Assembly (NCBI GenBank): GCA_946807835.1
Contig: OX327696.1
Coordinates: 8,320,501-8,384,500 of the forward strand
Direction: 5' to 3'
Length of the DNA stretch: 64,000 nt
From: Ailanthus altissimus
Lineage: Eukaryota > Streptophyta > Magnoliopsida > Sapindales > Simaroubaceae
Part shown: piece by piece, positions 1-11,984 of the stretch
Layout of the letters: every line of letters begins with the position of its first letter
How positions within the stretch are numbered: position 1 is the stretch's first letter
The notes under the pieces: model-generated
What the model saw: only the letters and a program-made list of their open reading frames with translations
The model's database searches: none
Told to the model about the DNA's origin: nothing
Program-made: the position numbers and the translations under genes

Positions 1-2376
1 TCTTTAAGAAAATAAAAATAAGATTAGTAATTAGTAAAAAAACAGAGAAATAACAACAAGTGCGAGCTAAACGACAATAAGAGCGAGAGATAACTAACAA
101 AGTACTGGTGAGTGGTGAGTGTCATTTTTGGTTTATTTATATATATTAAACTAAAAAATGTAAATAATCCTTAATGGTCGACAAATGTTGACTTAGAGAG
201 CGGCATGGCAATCATGAATGACAATTTAGGAGGTTTTAGGGTACGTGTGTTTTGAGTTAAGTGTGTGTGTATATATATATATATATATATTGTGATATGG
301 TGTAGGCAACAACACAGCAAGAATTTGCAACTGCCAATAGTTAGCCGCCTATTTCTTTTTTCGAAATTTTTAGTTTTTAACTTGATTTCGGTTTTTCAAT
401 TTTCTTTCCACCCTTTGTACAACTTATATGATCAATAGGATTAAATGTTGATGCCCAAAAATTATCTATAAACCGACGCCCAAGCCTTTGCCCAAATATG
501 TCCAATAAAATATAGTATGTGATCTCAAGCCACTTTTTATGACTTAATCCATAGGTCGTAGTTTTATGATTATCTTAAATAAGAATCAAAACATAGAGAA
601 CCCTAGACCAAGGCCTACTTAGAAAAATCTTAGTCCAACAAAAAGGTAAGCCTATGTACCTCGGTTATTAGAGAAACGTGAACCCATAAAGCATATCTTG
701 ACTTTTAAGAATCTTGAAAACTTCAAACAACTTAATTACTTATTAAGTAATTAGCTTTATAGAGTTTTATTTAGCTAAAATATGGTTAAATCAAGTCTTT
801 CCATAATAACTAATAAAAAAGAATTATTTTTATTAATTATTCAAGTGATATTTCAGCAAAAAAAATATAAATTTTAAAAAGTTTAGGGACCAAAGAGAGT
901 GCTTAATGCAAAGACAAATCCTCACACTATAAAAACTTTTTTCTCATATTAAAGGAGAGTAAACATATTATTTATTCAACTTTCTTTATAGTAGAGCATT
1001 CTTGCACATTTTTTAAGACCTATATGTCCATAATGCATATCAATAAACCCCGGAAAGCATTAAAAAAAAAAAAAGTCCCCACAAACTTTAAAACTAAAAA
1101 TAAGACTTCTTATAACTTAAATCCTAACCTTCATTCATATGTTATTCTCATTCTATATCAAATTAAATCAATTTAAATAGCTCCATTATATCCTTCTTAG
1201 TGTATTTCTCCATTTAATATTGTGCAAATACAACTCTAGCACTTCTCACAATTTAAGGCCTAGATTTATTTGACTAAAAAGTTTCATGCTAGAGATTACC
1301 AAAACAAATTCATAATAAACTCTAAGAGACCTTTAAGAGTGCAATGGCCTAACTTTCAAACTCAACTAAGATAAAGACATTAAGCCCAATGAAAAAGTTT
1401 TAAGTCAACTCATTTTTGCGATCTAACACATCACATCAAAATTAATGCAGTCAATTGTATTCTGCCATGTAACAGTCTCAAATTTTCACCTCAATAATCT
1501 TTAAACAATTTTTTTTTTCTCTCTAAATTTTGACTAAAAGTTAACCATTGTTTAAGTATAGTAAATTATATTTTATTGGAACATAGTAAGAACTCATTTG
1601 AGATTTAAATCTTCTTATTTTTAATATATAACAGTTGTGAATTGCAATTATTAACCTTTAATAATGAATAATATATTTTTTGGAGAAAAAAAATTAAAAC
1701 CTATTAAGATGTTATAGTTACTATTTTTTAATATAAACATAAATGTAATATAAATATTACATGTTACAAATTGTGAATTTTTATTATTATATAGGATTTA
1801 CAAAGTATTAAGTTGGCTACTAAACCTAAGATAAATGTGTTTATAAAAATTGCAAAGTGTTAATTTATTCTTATGATTTTTGGTGTTAATATATTGGAAT
1901 ACATACCATTATATAAAACATGTTAACTCCTTCTTATTATATAAGAGAAAGAAAAATTGTATACACATATCAAATAGATAAATTAAGTATTTTTTTTTAT
2001 ATTGTATGTTTTTAGCAACCATCATAATAAATTCTTATTTTTTATTTTTTATTAGTTCATCAAAAAAAATATTTGTGAATATTAAGTTATATTTTAAAAA
2101 TTATATAACATCATTATTACTTGTATAATGACAAAAATATTTAATTTGAGAATACTTTTTTTTGTTTAAGGTCGGATTATCTTACTGTTCTCACATATTT
2201 TATTTTATATTATGGTGCTAATAATTTTTATATCATAAATATTTGAAAATCTATATTTTTATTTGTAATTGAGTAATATTTAGAATAAACATACCCAATG
2301 AGATTTATAAGTCATCATGTCAAACTAAATTAAAGAAATTGTTTGTCAAACACTAAAGTTATTGAGCTTTAGAAAT
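1..2376. other. AT-rich intergenic DNA, no gene seen
   Basis: No open frame here resembles a known protein. There is a GT/AT microsatellite at about 262-290 and several A or T runs (for example about 1061-1074). I see no RNA gene and no clear element ends. Confidence 0.6.
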
Positions 2377-2769
2377 TATTAGAGGCGTAAAATATGTCAT
2401 GCCGACATGAACTCGGAAGGAAATGGGCCGAACTTCATGACATGACAACTAAAAGAGCTTGATCATGCTCTTTTAATCACAATAGCTAAATGGGCTTGGG
2501 CCAACACAAATTACTAATTAAGTTTTTTTCATAAGAACAATTCAATAAATTGAAAAATAATACCCTTAGTAGTATGTTTTTATAGTTGTATAATACCCAA
2601 ATTTAGAGATATTTTAGAATTTTTATCAATTACGGAATTTAAATAAAATTTAAAATAAAAATGCACAAAATCCTAGCATGGCATAATGCGATATAAATAA
2701 GCTTATGGATCAAGCTGCGTTAATCTTTTAAAAATTAGACACGACATGATATATTTTATACCTTTAACA
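2377..2769. mobile_element. hAT-like MITE (non-autonomous DNA transposon)
   Basis: About 390 bp with imperfect terminal inverted repeats. The left end reads AGAGGCGTAAAATATGTCAT from 2381. The right end, read on the minus strand from about 2768, starts AAAGGTATAAAATATATCAT, so most of the first 25 bases match. The interior has no coding capacity. The flanks (AAATTATT before, CAATTAAA after) share only the core AATTA, so an 8-bp target duplication typical of hAT elements is possible but not proven. Assignment to hAT is inference from the TIR style and size. Confidence 0.55.
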
Positions 2770-2848
2770 ATTAAACTAAAGTATAGTGGTAATAAATGGA
2801 CTTATTCTTCAAATGAATCAAATCTTTTGTAGTGGAAAGGATGGATAG

Positions 2849-3567
2849 ATCCTAAACTTTGGTAAAAATGACAAATAAACTCTCTTTTTAAAAATAAGAT
2901 ATTGTCATTTCAATTAAATTTTTCGTTAGATTATTTAATTGACTAGGTTTAACCTAGTTAAATGGCTATTACGCCTTCACCAAATTATTACAATATAGTT
3001 GGTGATAATTAATGTTGATATACTATTAACAAGTGTTGATCGATATTGATTAACTATTAAACGACATTGACAGATTATTGTCTAATAATGTATCAACTCA
3101 TAATAAATATTATAGGACTATAATTTTCTTGATTTATGCAACAATGGAGTTATTTTTATTAATAAATCATCAAAGGAGTCTTAAAATTAGCAAGCAAAGA
3201 GGTGGCCTTATAATGCCACCGTCAAACGATCTTTTCGCTAATTTTTAGGCTCTTATGATGTTCCATTGAAAAAAAAAACTTTATTAGTATGTAAATCAAA
3301 AAATTTAGAGTTGTATGACATTCACGGTGAGTCATTATGTCGTTAATTAATAATTAATTAACATTGGATAATGATTGTCAATGTCGGTCATTTCTAGTCA
3401 ACAATCAATCAATGAAAATCATTAAATTATGTCACTTATCTTTAAAAAATAATAATATTATATAAAGTAATTTTAATAAAAAAAAACCTAACAGAAGAGG
3501 GTACATATATAATTTATTTTCAAAATAAAGGTCCATTTATCATTTTTGTAAAATCTTAGGGATCCAT
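2849..3567. mobile_element. Fold-back element with long imperfect inverted repeats
   Basis: The left arm (about 2849-2915, beginning ATGGATAGATCCTAAACTTT) pairs with the minus strand of the right arm (about 3567-3500, beginning ATGGATCCCTAAGATTTTAC) over 60 or more bases at roughly three quarters identity. A second inner inverted pair, containing CGACATTGACA, lies at about 3062-3090 and 3370-3395. There is no coding sequence. It looks like a non-autonomous element, possibly MULE-derived; the class is not determined and no target duplication is clear. Confidence 0.45.
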
Positions 3568-4360
3568 TTGTAAGCGTTAATTATACTAATCAATGATGGA
3601 ACATCATAAGGCCAAAAATATTAATGTTAACAATTTCAATGAGTTATGTGCTTCTTTATATATTTAATTTATTTTCTCTTAATGCAATCTTCATGCACAC
3701 CTAAATCAATAAAATCTAGATTTCATAAATCTTAACCTTTGCTTTTCTTTTTAATCCTTATTCTAATATTTATACCACAAATAAGTTAAACATTCATCAA
3801 TAAATTCAACTTAGTTATATATTATGATGCAAAGATTAAAGGGCCTACCAAATTGGTTATCATCAAGTTTAAATTGATAGAAACCATCATTTAAAATACC
3901 AAAAATAAAAAATAAATTGGGAAACTTTGAATAAACCAAAATTTTAACTCCAAATTTAAAAGAGTAACACATATTTAAAATAATTTTTTTCATTTTAGAA
4001 CACCTCGTAGTAACATTAATAATGTAAAAAGGCACTTTTATAATAGATTTTTGCAAAGTTAATGAAAAAATATGCCATAATTTATAAAGTTGTTACCCTT
4101 TACAACTCACACACTAGTGGTTAAGTTGAAATTAAATATAAGAAAATTAAGCGCATTTGTGAAAAATCGATAAACTTAACTAGAAAATATTAGTCTTTAA
4201 AACTTTTAAATGCATTATGGGCATACCATATAGCTTTTAAAACTCCCATTGAAATGTCCCCTTACTGACTTATTTATAGCAATGCATGTCACTTGTTGAG
4301 TTAGAACATAGAGCATATAAGCTATCAAACAATTGAATTTTGATATAGATTAGTGATGAG
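3568..4360. other. AT-rich intergenic DNA, no gene seen
   Basis: An 81-codon minus-strand open frame at 3811-4056 is phenylalanine/isoleucine/asparagine-rich, as random AT-rich DNA would be, and has no recognisable domain. Nothing else is supported. Confidence 0.55.
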
Positions 4361-4369
4361 TGTATGTTG

Positions 4370-5665
4370 GATCCATAATCCGACTCTATTTATCTTAGTA
4401 ATTGTTCGTTTTTGAGTAATTTAAAAGTTATTATGTGTTAAATGTTGTTATTATGAAGTTAAATCAGAGGAAGACAGAAAAGAATAAAATTGGAGTAAAT
4501 GAGAAAAAATTACTACAATAAATCGCTATAGTGATTATGAAACGTAGTTGTAAATAGTAATTTGCTATAGTATTGTGCTACAGTGACCACCACCCCTACG
4601 TTCATACAAGTGATGAACACCTCAGCATTGAATAATGAACGCCTCAATGTTTAGTTGATTCTATGAATACTTTGTTTCGCCGCCAAATGCAAAAATTCGG
4701 CCCCTAACCTTAACCTTAACCCATTTCTCTCATTCTAACACGTTTCTAACTCAAAAATCATTATCATATTGTGTAAGACTAACATTTAAAGTTATTTTGG
4801 AGAGAGATTATACATTCAAGAGCATTTGAGCTAATCTTTGAAGAATTCAACCATAACCATAGATTGAAAAAAGGCACCATTGTCTTTATAAATTCGATTT
4901 GGGATTGGTTGTATCATATTTATTTATTGTTATTTAGCCATTAAATTCTTATTATGTTGATTTAATTTCATTATCTAGGATTGTAACCTTGAACTCAGTA
5001 TGTGAACTTAATTGTAATATTTGATTCTCATTGTTATGAATTATTCAATTTATGTTGTTCTTAATGCTTTCAATATGCTAAGAATGGTGATTTGATGATT
5101 ACGAAACATTAGGATAAACTTAAAAAATGCATCCTATTATTTAGACCTAACCAAATTGATGTATGATTGTGAAGTAATAGTATCTACAAGTTTCGATATA
5201 TGATAAGAATATACCTATATGGTATGTATTGTCAATACAACTTGTTCGTAATGAACCTTGATTTATTTGAATTACTATAGGAATATAAGAATTTAATAGA
5301 TTAAGATATAATTATTCGACTATCAAAAGATGTTTGTGATAAAATACGTGTTGTGACCAATAATTCAACCGATGGATTAATAATAGGATAATGAATTCAT
5401 ATTAAGGAATAGCTATAATTCTAAATAATTTTTATATAATGATTACACTTACACCATTTGCACAATTAGGATAGATTTGTAGAATTAGTAATTAGTTTTA
5501 ACATAAACAATTTAAATTTATCATTTATCTTGATAAAGGTGAGAGAAACAATTTTAGTAATTAGTTAAGGATAATAACAATTTTTCGTGGGATCAACATT
5601 CAACTCATTACTATATTACTTTTTTTCGATAACGTGCATTTGCATTTAAAGTAGAAATCACACAA
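4370..5665 (+). mobile_element. Possible Gypsy-type LTR remnant
   Basis: The end of this stretch (about 5585-5650: CGTGGGATCAACATTCAACTC, then a CGATAACGTGCATTTGCA motif) resembles the 3' end of long LTRs of plant Tat/Athila-like Gypsy elements. The preceding 1.2 kb is non-coding and AT-rich, as such LTRs are. I cannot define the 5' boundary or a target duplication, and no internal Gypsy coding region follows. This is recognition by style only. Confidence 0.25.
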
Positions 5666-6239
5666 TAATTATGTATGTAATCATAACTTTAAATCAATGA
5701 ATTAGAGAAAATTAGACATGATGCATATTTCAAAGCAATAAAAAGAGAGGATTAAAGTTTTGCATGACAAATTTTTTTTGAGAAAATCTTTTTCTTTCGA
5801 TCAAAAATTTAGGGGTGGACATTTTCGGGTTCAAAAATTTCAGAACCCTACCCGAACCCGATCAGGACAGAGAAATATGTCTCGTTCAGGACACATTTTG
5901 GGTCGGGACAATTCTTGATCCGAATCGGTTCGGGACGGGTCGAGTCAGGAATTCCAAATTTTTTTTTTAAAATTGCTTTGAAACGGTGCCGTTTCAAGTT
6001 TGGAACGGGACGGTTTAAAAATTTTCAGGTCAGTTTTGGGATGGGGCGGTTCGGGAATTTTCGAGTCGAGTTCGGGACGGGACGATTCAAAAATTTTCGG
6101 GTCGGATTAAAAATTTGTTAATGTTAAATTCAAATTGAAGTATTCTAAATTTCATCATTATTATAATATTTAACAAATTTGTTATATATTATTATTCTAG
6201 ATTCAAAATGAATATAAATTACATGAAGTAGTAAATAGA

Positions 6240-7450
6240 AATATTATAATTTGATTAGTTTTGAAATCGATTCGTTTTAATTAAAATTCAATGGCTTAAA
6301 ATATTGTTATTGTCATTTTGAGATCGATTTATTCCAAATCCAATTACTTAAAATTTTGTCATTATAAATTCAATTCAAGTTGAAATAAGTTATTGTTATT
6401 TTAAAATCGATTTGTTTTAATTAAAATTCAATGGTGTAAAATATTATTATTGTCATTTTGAGATCGATTCATTCCAAATCTAATTACTTAAAATTTTGTC
6501 ATTATAAATTCAATTCAAGTTGAAATAAGTTATTGTCATTTTGAAATTGATTCATTTTAATTAAAATTTAATGGCGTAAAATATTGTTATTGTCATTTTG
6601 AGATCGTTTCATTCCAAATCCAATTACTTAAACTTTTGTTATTATATAATTATGTGAAATAGAAATTCAAGTTGAAATAAGTTGTTGTCATTTTGAAATC
6701 TATTTGTTTTAATTAAAATTCAATGGCGTAAAATATTGTTATTGTCATTTTGAGATCGATTCATTCAAAATTCAATTACTTAAAATTTTTTCATTATATA
6801 ATTACGTGAAATAGAAATATTATAATTTGATTAATTTTGAAATTGATTAATTTTAATTACAATTCAATATCGTAAAATATTATTATTATTATTTTGAGAT
6901 AGATTCATTTCAAATCCAATTACTTAAAATTTTGTCATTATAAATTCAATTCAAATTGAAATAAGTTATTGTCATTTTAAAATCGATTCGTTTTAATTAA
7001 ATTCAATGGCATAAAATATTGTTATTATTATTTTGAGATTGATTCATTCCAAATCTAATTACTTAAAATTTTGTCATTATAAATTCAATTCAAGTTGAAA
7101 TAAGTTATTGTCATTTTGAAATCGATTCGTTTTAATTAAAATTCAATGGCGTAAAATATTGTTATTGTTATTTTGAGATCAATTCATTCCAAATCTAATT
7201 ACTTAAAATTTTGTCATTATAAATTCAATTCAAGTTGAAATAAGTTATTGTCATTTTAAATTCGATTCGTTTTAATTAAAATTCAATGGCGTAAAATATT
7301 TTTATTGTCATTTTGAGATCGATTCATTCTAAATTCAATCACTTAAAATTTTTTCATTATATAATTATGTGAAATAGAAATATTATAATTTGATTAGTTT
7401 TGAAATCGATTCGTTTCAATTAAAATTCAATGGCGTAAAATATTGTTATT
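6240..7450. repeat. Nine ~140-bp tandem repeats inside the hAT element
   Basis: The word ATTCAATGGCGTAAAATATT and close variants recurs at about 6287, 6428, 6567, 6718, 6862, 7000, 7139, 7279 and 7425. Spacing is 138-151 bp, so there are about nine diverged direct copies. Each unit also carries TTGAAATCGATTCGTTTTAA, GAGATCGATTCATTCCAAAT and a TTCAAGTTGAAATAAG palindromic word. The array lies between the left end of the hAT element and the 3' end of its transposase. It has no coding potential. Confidence 0.9.
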
Positions 7451-7939
7451 GTTATATTTTTAAGAAAATTTTGATAGAATCTCCCCTTATTTTGGACATT
7501 CCATTGATTGAATATAATAACAAAACCTGCTAAATTAACATTCACATATCATAACCAACTACAATAAAACATAATAATTAACAACATTACAGAAACCAAT
7601 ACAAATCAAATAAATGATTAAGTCCAAAATTTAATAATTTATGAAGCATTAGTTAAACTCCAAAACTCATCGGGAAACCTTCACATAAAAAAGATATCTC
7701 CAACCATACCACAAGTAAATATAAATAACATGATTTATTGCTGATGTAGTACCGGTGCCTGTGGATGCTCTTACATTGACAAATGAACAAACTCTACACG
7801 AAAAAAAATACAAGTAAAAATGTACGCACATAAGTATAAATATTTGAATTTTATTATAGTAATTCACATTATTTTACCTATTTTTAGTTGGTCATAATAT
7901 TAAACATCTGCAAGCAATACTTCTTCTCGCTTCGCTTTA

Positions 7940-10071
7940 TCCACCAAAAGCAAAAATCGTATCTAATTTTGTCCACATATCAAGCCTTGAACTACTTTCG
8001 GAGTTAGCGAACTCTAAAATGAATCAAGTATACGACCTCCGATACTGAAAGCTGACTCAGAGGCCACAGTAGATACAGGTACAGTAAGTACATCTCTAGT
8101 TATACGTGACAAAATCGGATATCTCTCGACATTCAACCTCTACCACTATAAAACATTAAAACACGGGTTGCGAGGATTCTCAAGTTTATCCATGAAGTAT
8201 TTTTCCACCTCATGAATTTCTTCCAAATCATTATCGTCCTTTGCAAGCCCAATGTATTCACTCCAATGGTTATCGCGCCGCATAACATCTGCAACTAGTG
8301 AGGTCGAGGTGCTACCGGGTAATATTAACTGTGAAACAAGAATGCTACTAGTACTACTACTCCCACCACCAACAGCAGTACCACTAGTAGTAGATGTACT
8401 ATATTGTGATTTGTCATGCAATGCATTATAGGCTTCATAAAACCTAAACAATAACTCTTTACTGAGATATTTTATTTCTTCAATTCTTGCACTGTTATTA
8501 CCAAAGAGTTTTGTAAAACAAAATCCAATGAACTGCATCTTACGCCGTGGATCAAGTAAAGTACCTACTATCAAAATATTATTAATCTTCTCACTGGATT
8601 CTCAATATTTATCAAATTTTAACCTCATCTTGTTTGCCATATCTCCTAAAGAATAGTCATTACTTTGACTCATTTTTGTTAAGCAAGAATGTATCATGCA
8701 AATCTCATTGAAATAGTCTGTAGAGGTAACACTTAATGAAGCACTGAATTTTAATGTTGCTTTATAGAAAGATTGCAAAAATAACACAAAATGCTCAGCA
8801 TTCTCCCAATCTGAACTAACTGGTGGCCCTTGTCTTCTCTTTCTATTTTTCTCCTCTAAAAAATAACTTCCATATAAATGATCATCATCTGCCATCAAAT
8901 CAAAAGCCTTCTGAAATTTCAATGCAGTCGTCAACATTAAGTAGGTAGAATTCCACCTAGTTGGCACATCTAACACTACACTATCCTTATACTCAATCTT
9001 CTCTCATTCTATATAATACTTAAAGGCTTGCAAGCGCAATCCAGAAGATCTAACATATTTTATTGCATTTCGTATAGAAATCACGCTATCATTTAAATCC
9101 TTCAACCTATCTATTACAATCAAGTTTAAAATGTGCGCACAATAGCGCATATGCATGTATTCCCTATTCAAAACCAAAGAATCTTCTCTCCGACTTTTCA
9201 ATCTCTTCTTCAAGTGAGATAAGACAACATCATTAGCACTTGTATTATCAATTGTTACACAAAATACTTTATCAATATTCTAATCTAACAAATAATCCTC
9301 CAACTGCTTCCCGATTGTATCTCTTTTGTGGTTTAAAATAGGGGCAAAGCTCAAAATCCTCCTATGCAAATGCCAATGACTATCTATAAAGTGAGCTGTG
9401 ACAACCATATAACTATTATTATGAATGGAAGTCCAAATGTCAGTGGTCAAGCTCACTCGTTACCCACTAATTAAACTCTTCAATAAGCCTTTCCCTAAAT
9501 CAAACAACTCAACTGCATCTCTTGTTATGGTTCTACGAGATGGAACATCAAATCTAGGAACTGCCACACTGTTATAATATTGAAACCCGACATTCTCCAC
9601 AAAACTAAAAGGCAGCTCATCCATTACTACCATTTTAACAAGAGTTTCTCGACATCCAGCTTGACTCCATCCTCTGGATACAACATTACTACCCTCTCCT
9701 TCTTCTCCAGTAGGTTCTTTACCAAAAACTAATTGTTGATCATCATTCACCTTCTTGTTAAACTCGACATATCTCTTTAACTGTTTTGACATACCACTGG
9801 TTCCATGAAGCACTGAATGACAACTAATCAACTTATCACAATGATTACACTTTGCTTTGTCTGTTAACGTTTTACTTTTTTTGAAGTGCAACCATCCTTT
9901 CGATCTTTGTGCTGATGCTTGTGGCACAAGCTTTCTCTTTTTTTCTTCAGAGCATGGCAGAAAGGAAGCTTTTTCTTCCTTACTTGTATCTCTCTCATGA
10001 TCGTCTTCAGAATTTGATTGAGAATGTAAATCCTCAAAATTATTACCAGCTGAACTTGAATCTGAATCCAT
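7940..10071 (-). pseudogene. hAT transposase (BED zinc finger / RNase H-like / dimerization domain), inactivated
   Basis: Read on the minus strand from ATG at 10071. The N-terminus is acidic and serine-rich, followed by a BED-type finger (W.HF, then CNHCDK) at residues 60-100, in which the later ligand positions read Q and Y rather than the usual H and C. Next come the hAT core words LTTDIWTSI and YMVVTAHFID (about 9440-9350), a DN-SAND motif near 9230, CAHILNLIV (about 9145), DVPTRWNSTY (about 8965) and LLDPRRKM (about 8560). The C-terminal dimerization domain (LNVERYPIL, then STVASESAFSIGGR) sits near 8140-8030. At least five in-frame stops interrupt it, for example at 9460, inside LLD-stop-NID near 9280, and near 8145. 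Most stops are single-base changes in one frame, which indicates slow decay. In life it would cut and rejoin the element at its TIRs. Confidence 0.9.
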
Positions 10072-11731
10072 TATCTACAAATAAAGCTTTGATAAATAAA
10101 TCATCATTAAAAAAGGTATCATGATGTAATAGAAATTAAGTAGTTATACAGCCCAAAACAGCAGCAAATCATCAATAAAAAAAGCAACAAAAATTGTAGT
10201 AAAACAATCCTAAAACAGCAAAAAAACGGTAGCAAAACAATCTTAAAATAGTAAAAAAATTGTACTATACACAACTAAAATTTAAGTAAGACATTTCTAA
10301 AAATGTAAGTAGTAAGATATATCACATTTTCATACTGCACGCATAAGGATATAAATCTGCTTACCATAGTGCACCTCAACCTAAAATCTCAGAAAAATAA
10401 CTGCACCTCACATTTTCATATTCAACCTTTGTCAGTTTAAAAGTACAGCTGCAACAATACACGTATTATTTTTTATGTTTAATGTTGTCTTATAGGTGTA
10501 CTGTTGCAACAGTACACGTAAAAAATGCTATTTATCAACTAAAGAACAAATCAAAGCCAGTGCACTAAAATAGTACAAACTTAATTGAGTTATGAAGCAA
10601 CTATCAGAAATCTTAAGCAAATCGGCCTACCAACTTGTGTTATCTTTTTAATATGTTGCCTTTCCTTGTATTATTCTACCATAGCATCTGCAGTCGCTTC
10701 AGCAGTAGCTGGTTTGGAGGTTGTTTTGCCTTTTTTTGCCTGTATATTGAACAACAAAAAAATTTACATCAACACAAATGAGTAATTTCCCAAAATACCA
10801 AAGAAAATATGAAAAGCATTCAGCATCATATTAATTATTAAACATTCGCCTCAACATATATCATCTTTTACAACTTTGTCTTTTCTTTTCTTTTTCAGAT
10901 TAATACAAGGATGCACTTACTGCCAAGAATGTCGCAGGTGATATTTTTCTAAACAAACCGGTACTCATTTTCATCAAATGTATATCAATTAGACCCTAAA
11001 TCTTAGATCAGGACTCACAAACCAGTACCCATTTTCATCAAATGTATTAATAACGGCGCTGCATCTTTCTGAGATAATTATTTGCTTCGTAACTCTTTGT
11101 ATGCAACTTAAAGGGAGGGAAGAGAACTGATGATATCTTATTCATTTCATAGCATTTTCACAATTTTCCCTGGTGTTTGTCATCCAGCATAAGAGCACAA
11201 GCACAAAAATTACTATATCATAAGAATAAAGGAAGAAAAGGTTGGGGAAACGAAAACGAGTTCTTATTGTTATGCTAACCTGTACACGCTCATATACCAT
11301 CTGTTAATATGTTAAAATGAAGATGACAACCTCTTGCTCTTACCTCCAGCTTTCAAATCGATCCCCTTACCGTGGTCAAATGTCGGCGATTACCCTCGGC
11401 TTCGGAGGACTCATGGTGGTCGGCGGCTATCATTCAAATACTGCCCACCCCGAGATTGAGAAGTGAGACCAAGACTGTAGGGGGGACTGCGACTAGTTCA
11501 GTGGCGTCAGTCACCGGTGGCGTCCGTCTTCCGTGGGTGAGAGCTGTGTCGATGGCAATATCTTGAAAGAGAGAAGAGGAACGAGAAATCAAAACAGAAA
11601 GTCAAAAACTGAGAAAAGAAGCATTATCAGAAAGAATTCATTTTTTGATCACCAAAACGGCGCTGTTTCAAGCCTCATGAAACGGCGTCATTTTAAAATT
11701 GATATTTGCAAAAAAAATTCGGGAATACCTG

Positions 11732-11759
11732 AACCCGTTCGGGTATTCCCGAACGGGTT
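11732..11759. repeat. Perfect hairpin in the hAT subterminal region
   Basis: AACCCGTTCGGG, a TATT spacer, then CCCGAACGGGTT form a perfect 12-bp stem. An overlapping inverted pair (GGGAATACC at 11721 and GGTATTCCC at 11742) shares the same bases. Similar CCCGAACGGG words recur at about 11798 and 11835. Clustered inverted words near a hAT terminus are plausible transposase-binding sites; that role is inferred. Confidence 0.6.
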
Positions 11760-11984
11760 TAGAAGTTCGAGAATTCCTGAACAGGTTTAGAAGTTCGAGA
11801 ATTCCCGAACGGGATTGGGAATTTTGAGAATTCCCGAACGGGATTGGGAATTTTCCGAACCCGACCCGGCCCTTTTGGGATAGAATTTTCTATCCCGAAT
11901 GGATCCCGAACCCATTCTCGTTTCCGTCTCGACCCGAAATTTCAGAACGGATTGGGTCGGGTACGAAAAATTTGCCCACCCCTA

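Larger units (their letters stand above)
5810..11984 (-). mobile_element. Large hAT-family DNA transposon, degenerate
   Basis: The element spans about 6.2 kb and is bounded by short terminal inverted repeats. The left end reads TAGGGGTGGACATTTTCG; the right end read on the minus strand is TAGGGGTGGGCAAATTTTTC. GC-rich subterminal repeats based on CGGGTTCGGGAATTCC-like words fill about 5820-6110 and 11700-11970, as expected for transposase-binding regions, and contrast with the AT-rich surroundings. A broken hAT transposase lies on the minus strand (7.9-10.1 kb). Flanking 8-mers (CAAAAATT and AAAAAATC) match only in part, so the target duplication has decayed or the exact end is off by a base. 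The element is inactive by coding content. Confidence 0.85.

Noticed and set aside
5915..6121. Open frame with repeated GTGRFKNFRV-like words
   Set aside because: The repeats come from hAT subterminal DNA repeats, not from protein selection.
6240..7450. CRISPR-like array
   Set aside because: Units are contiguous and diverged with no unique spacers, in a plant transposon; this is a tandem repeat.
10585..10785. 66-codon + strand open frame inside the hAT element
   Set aside because: Antisense to the element's transcription direction and without a domain.
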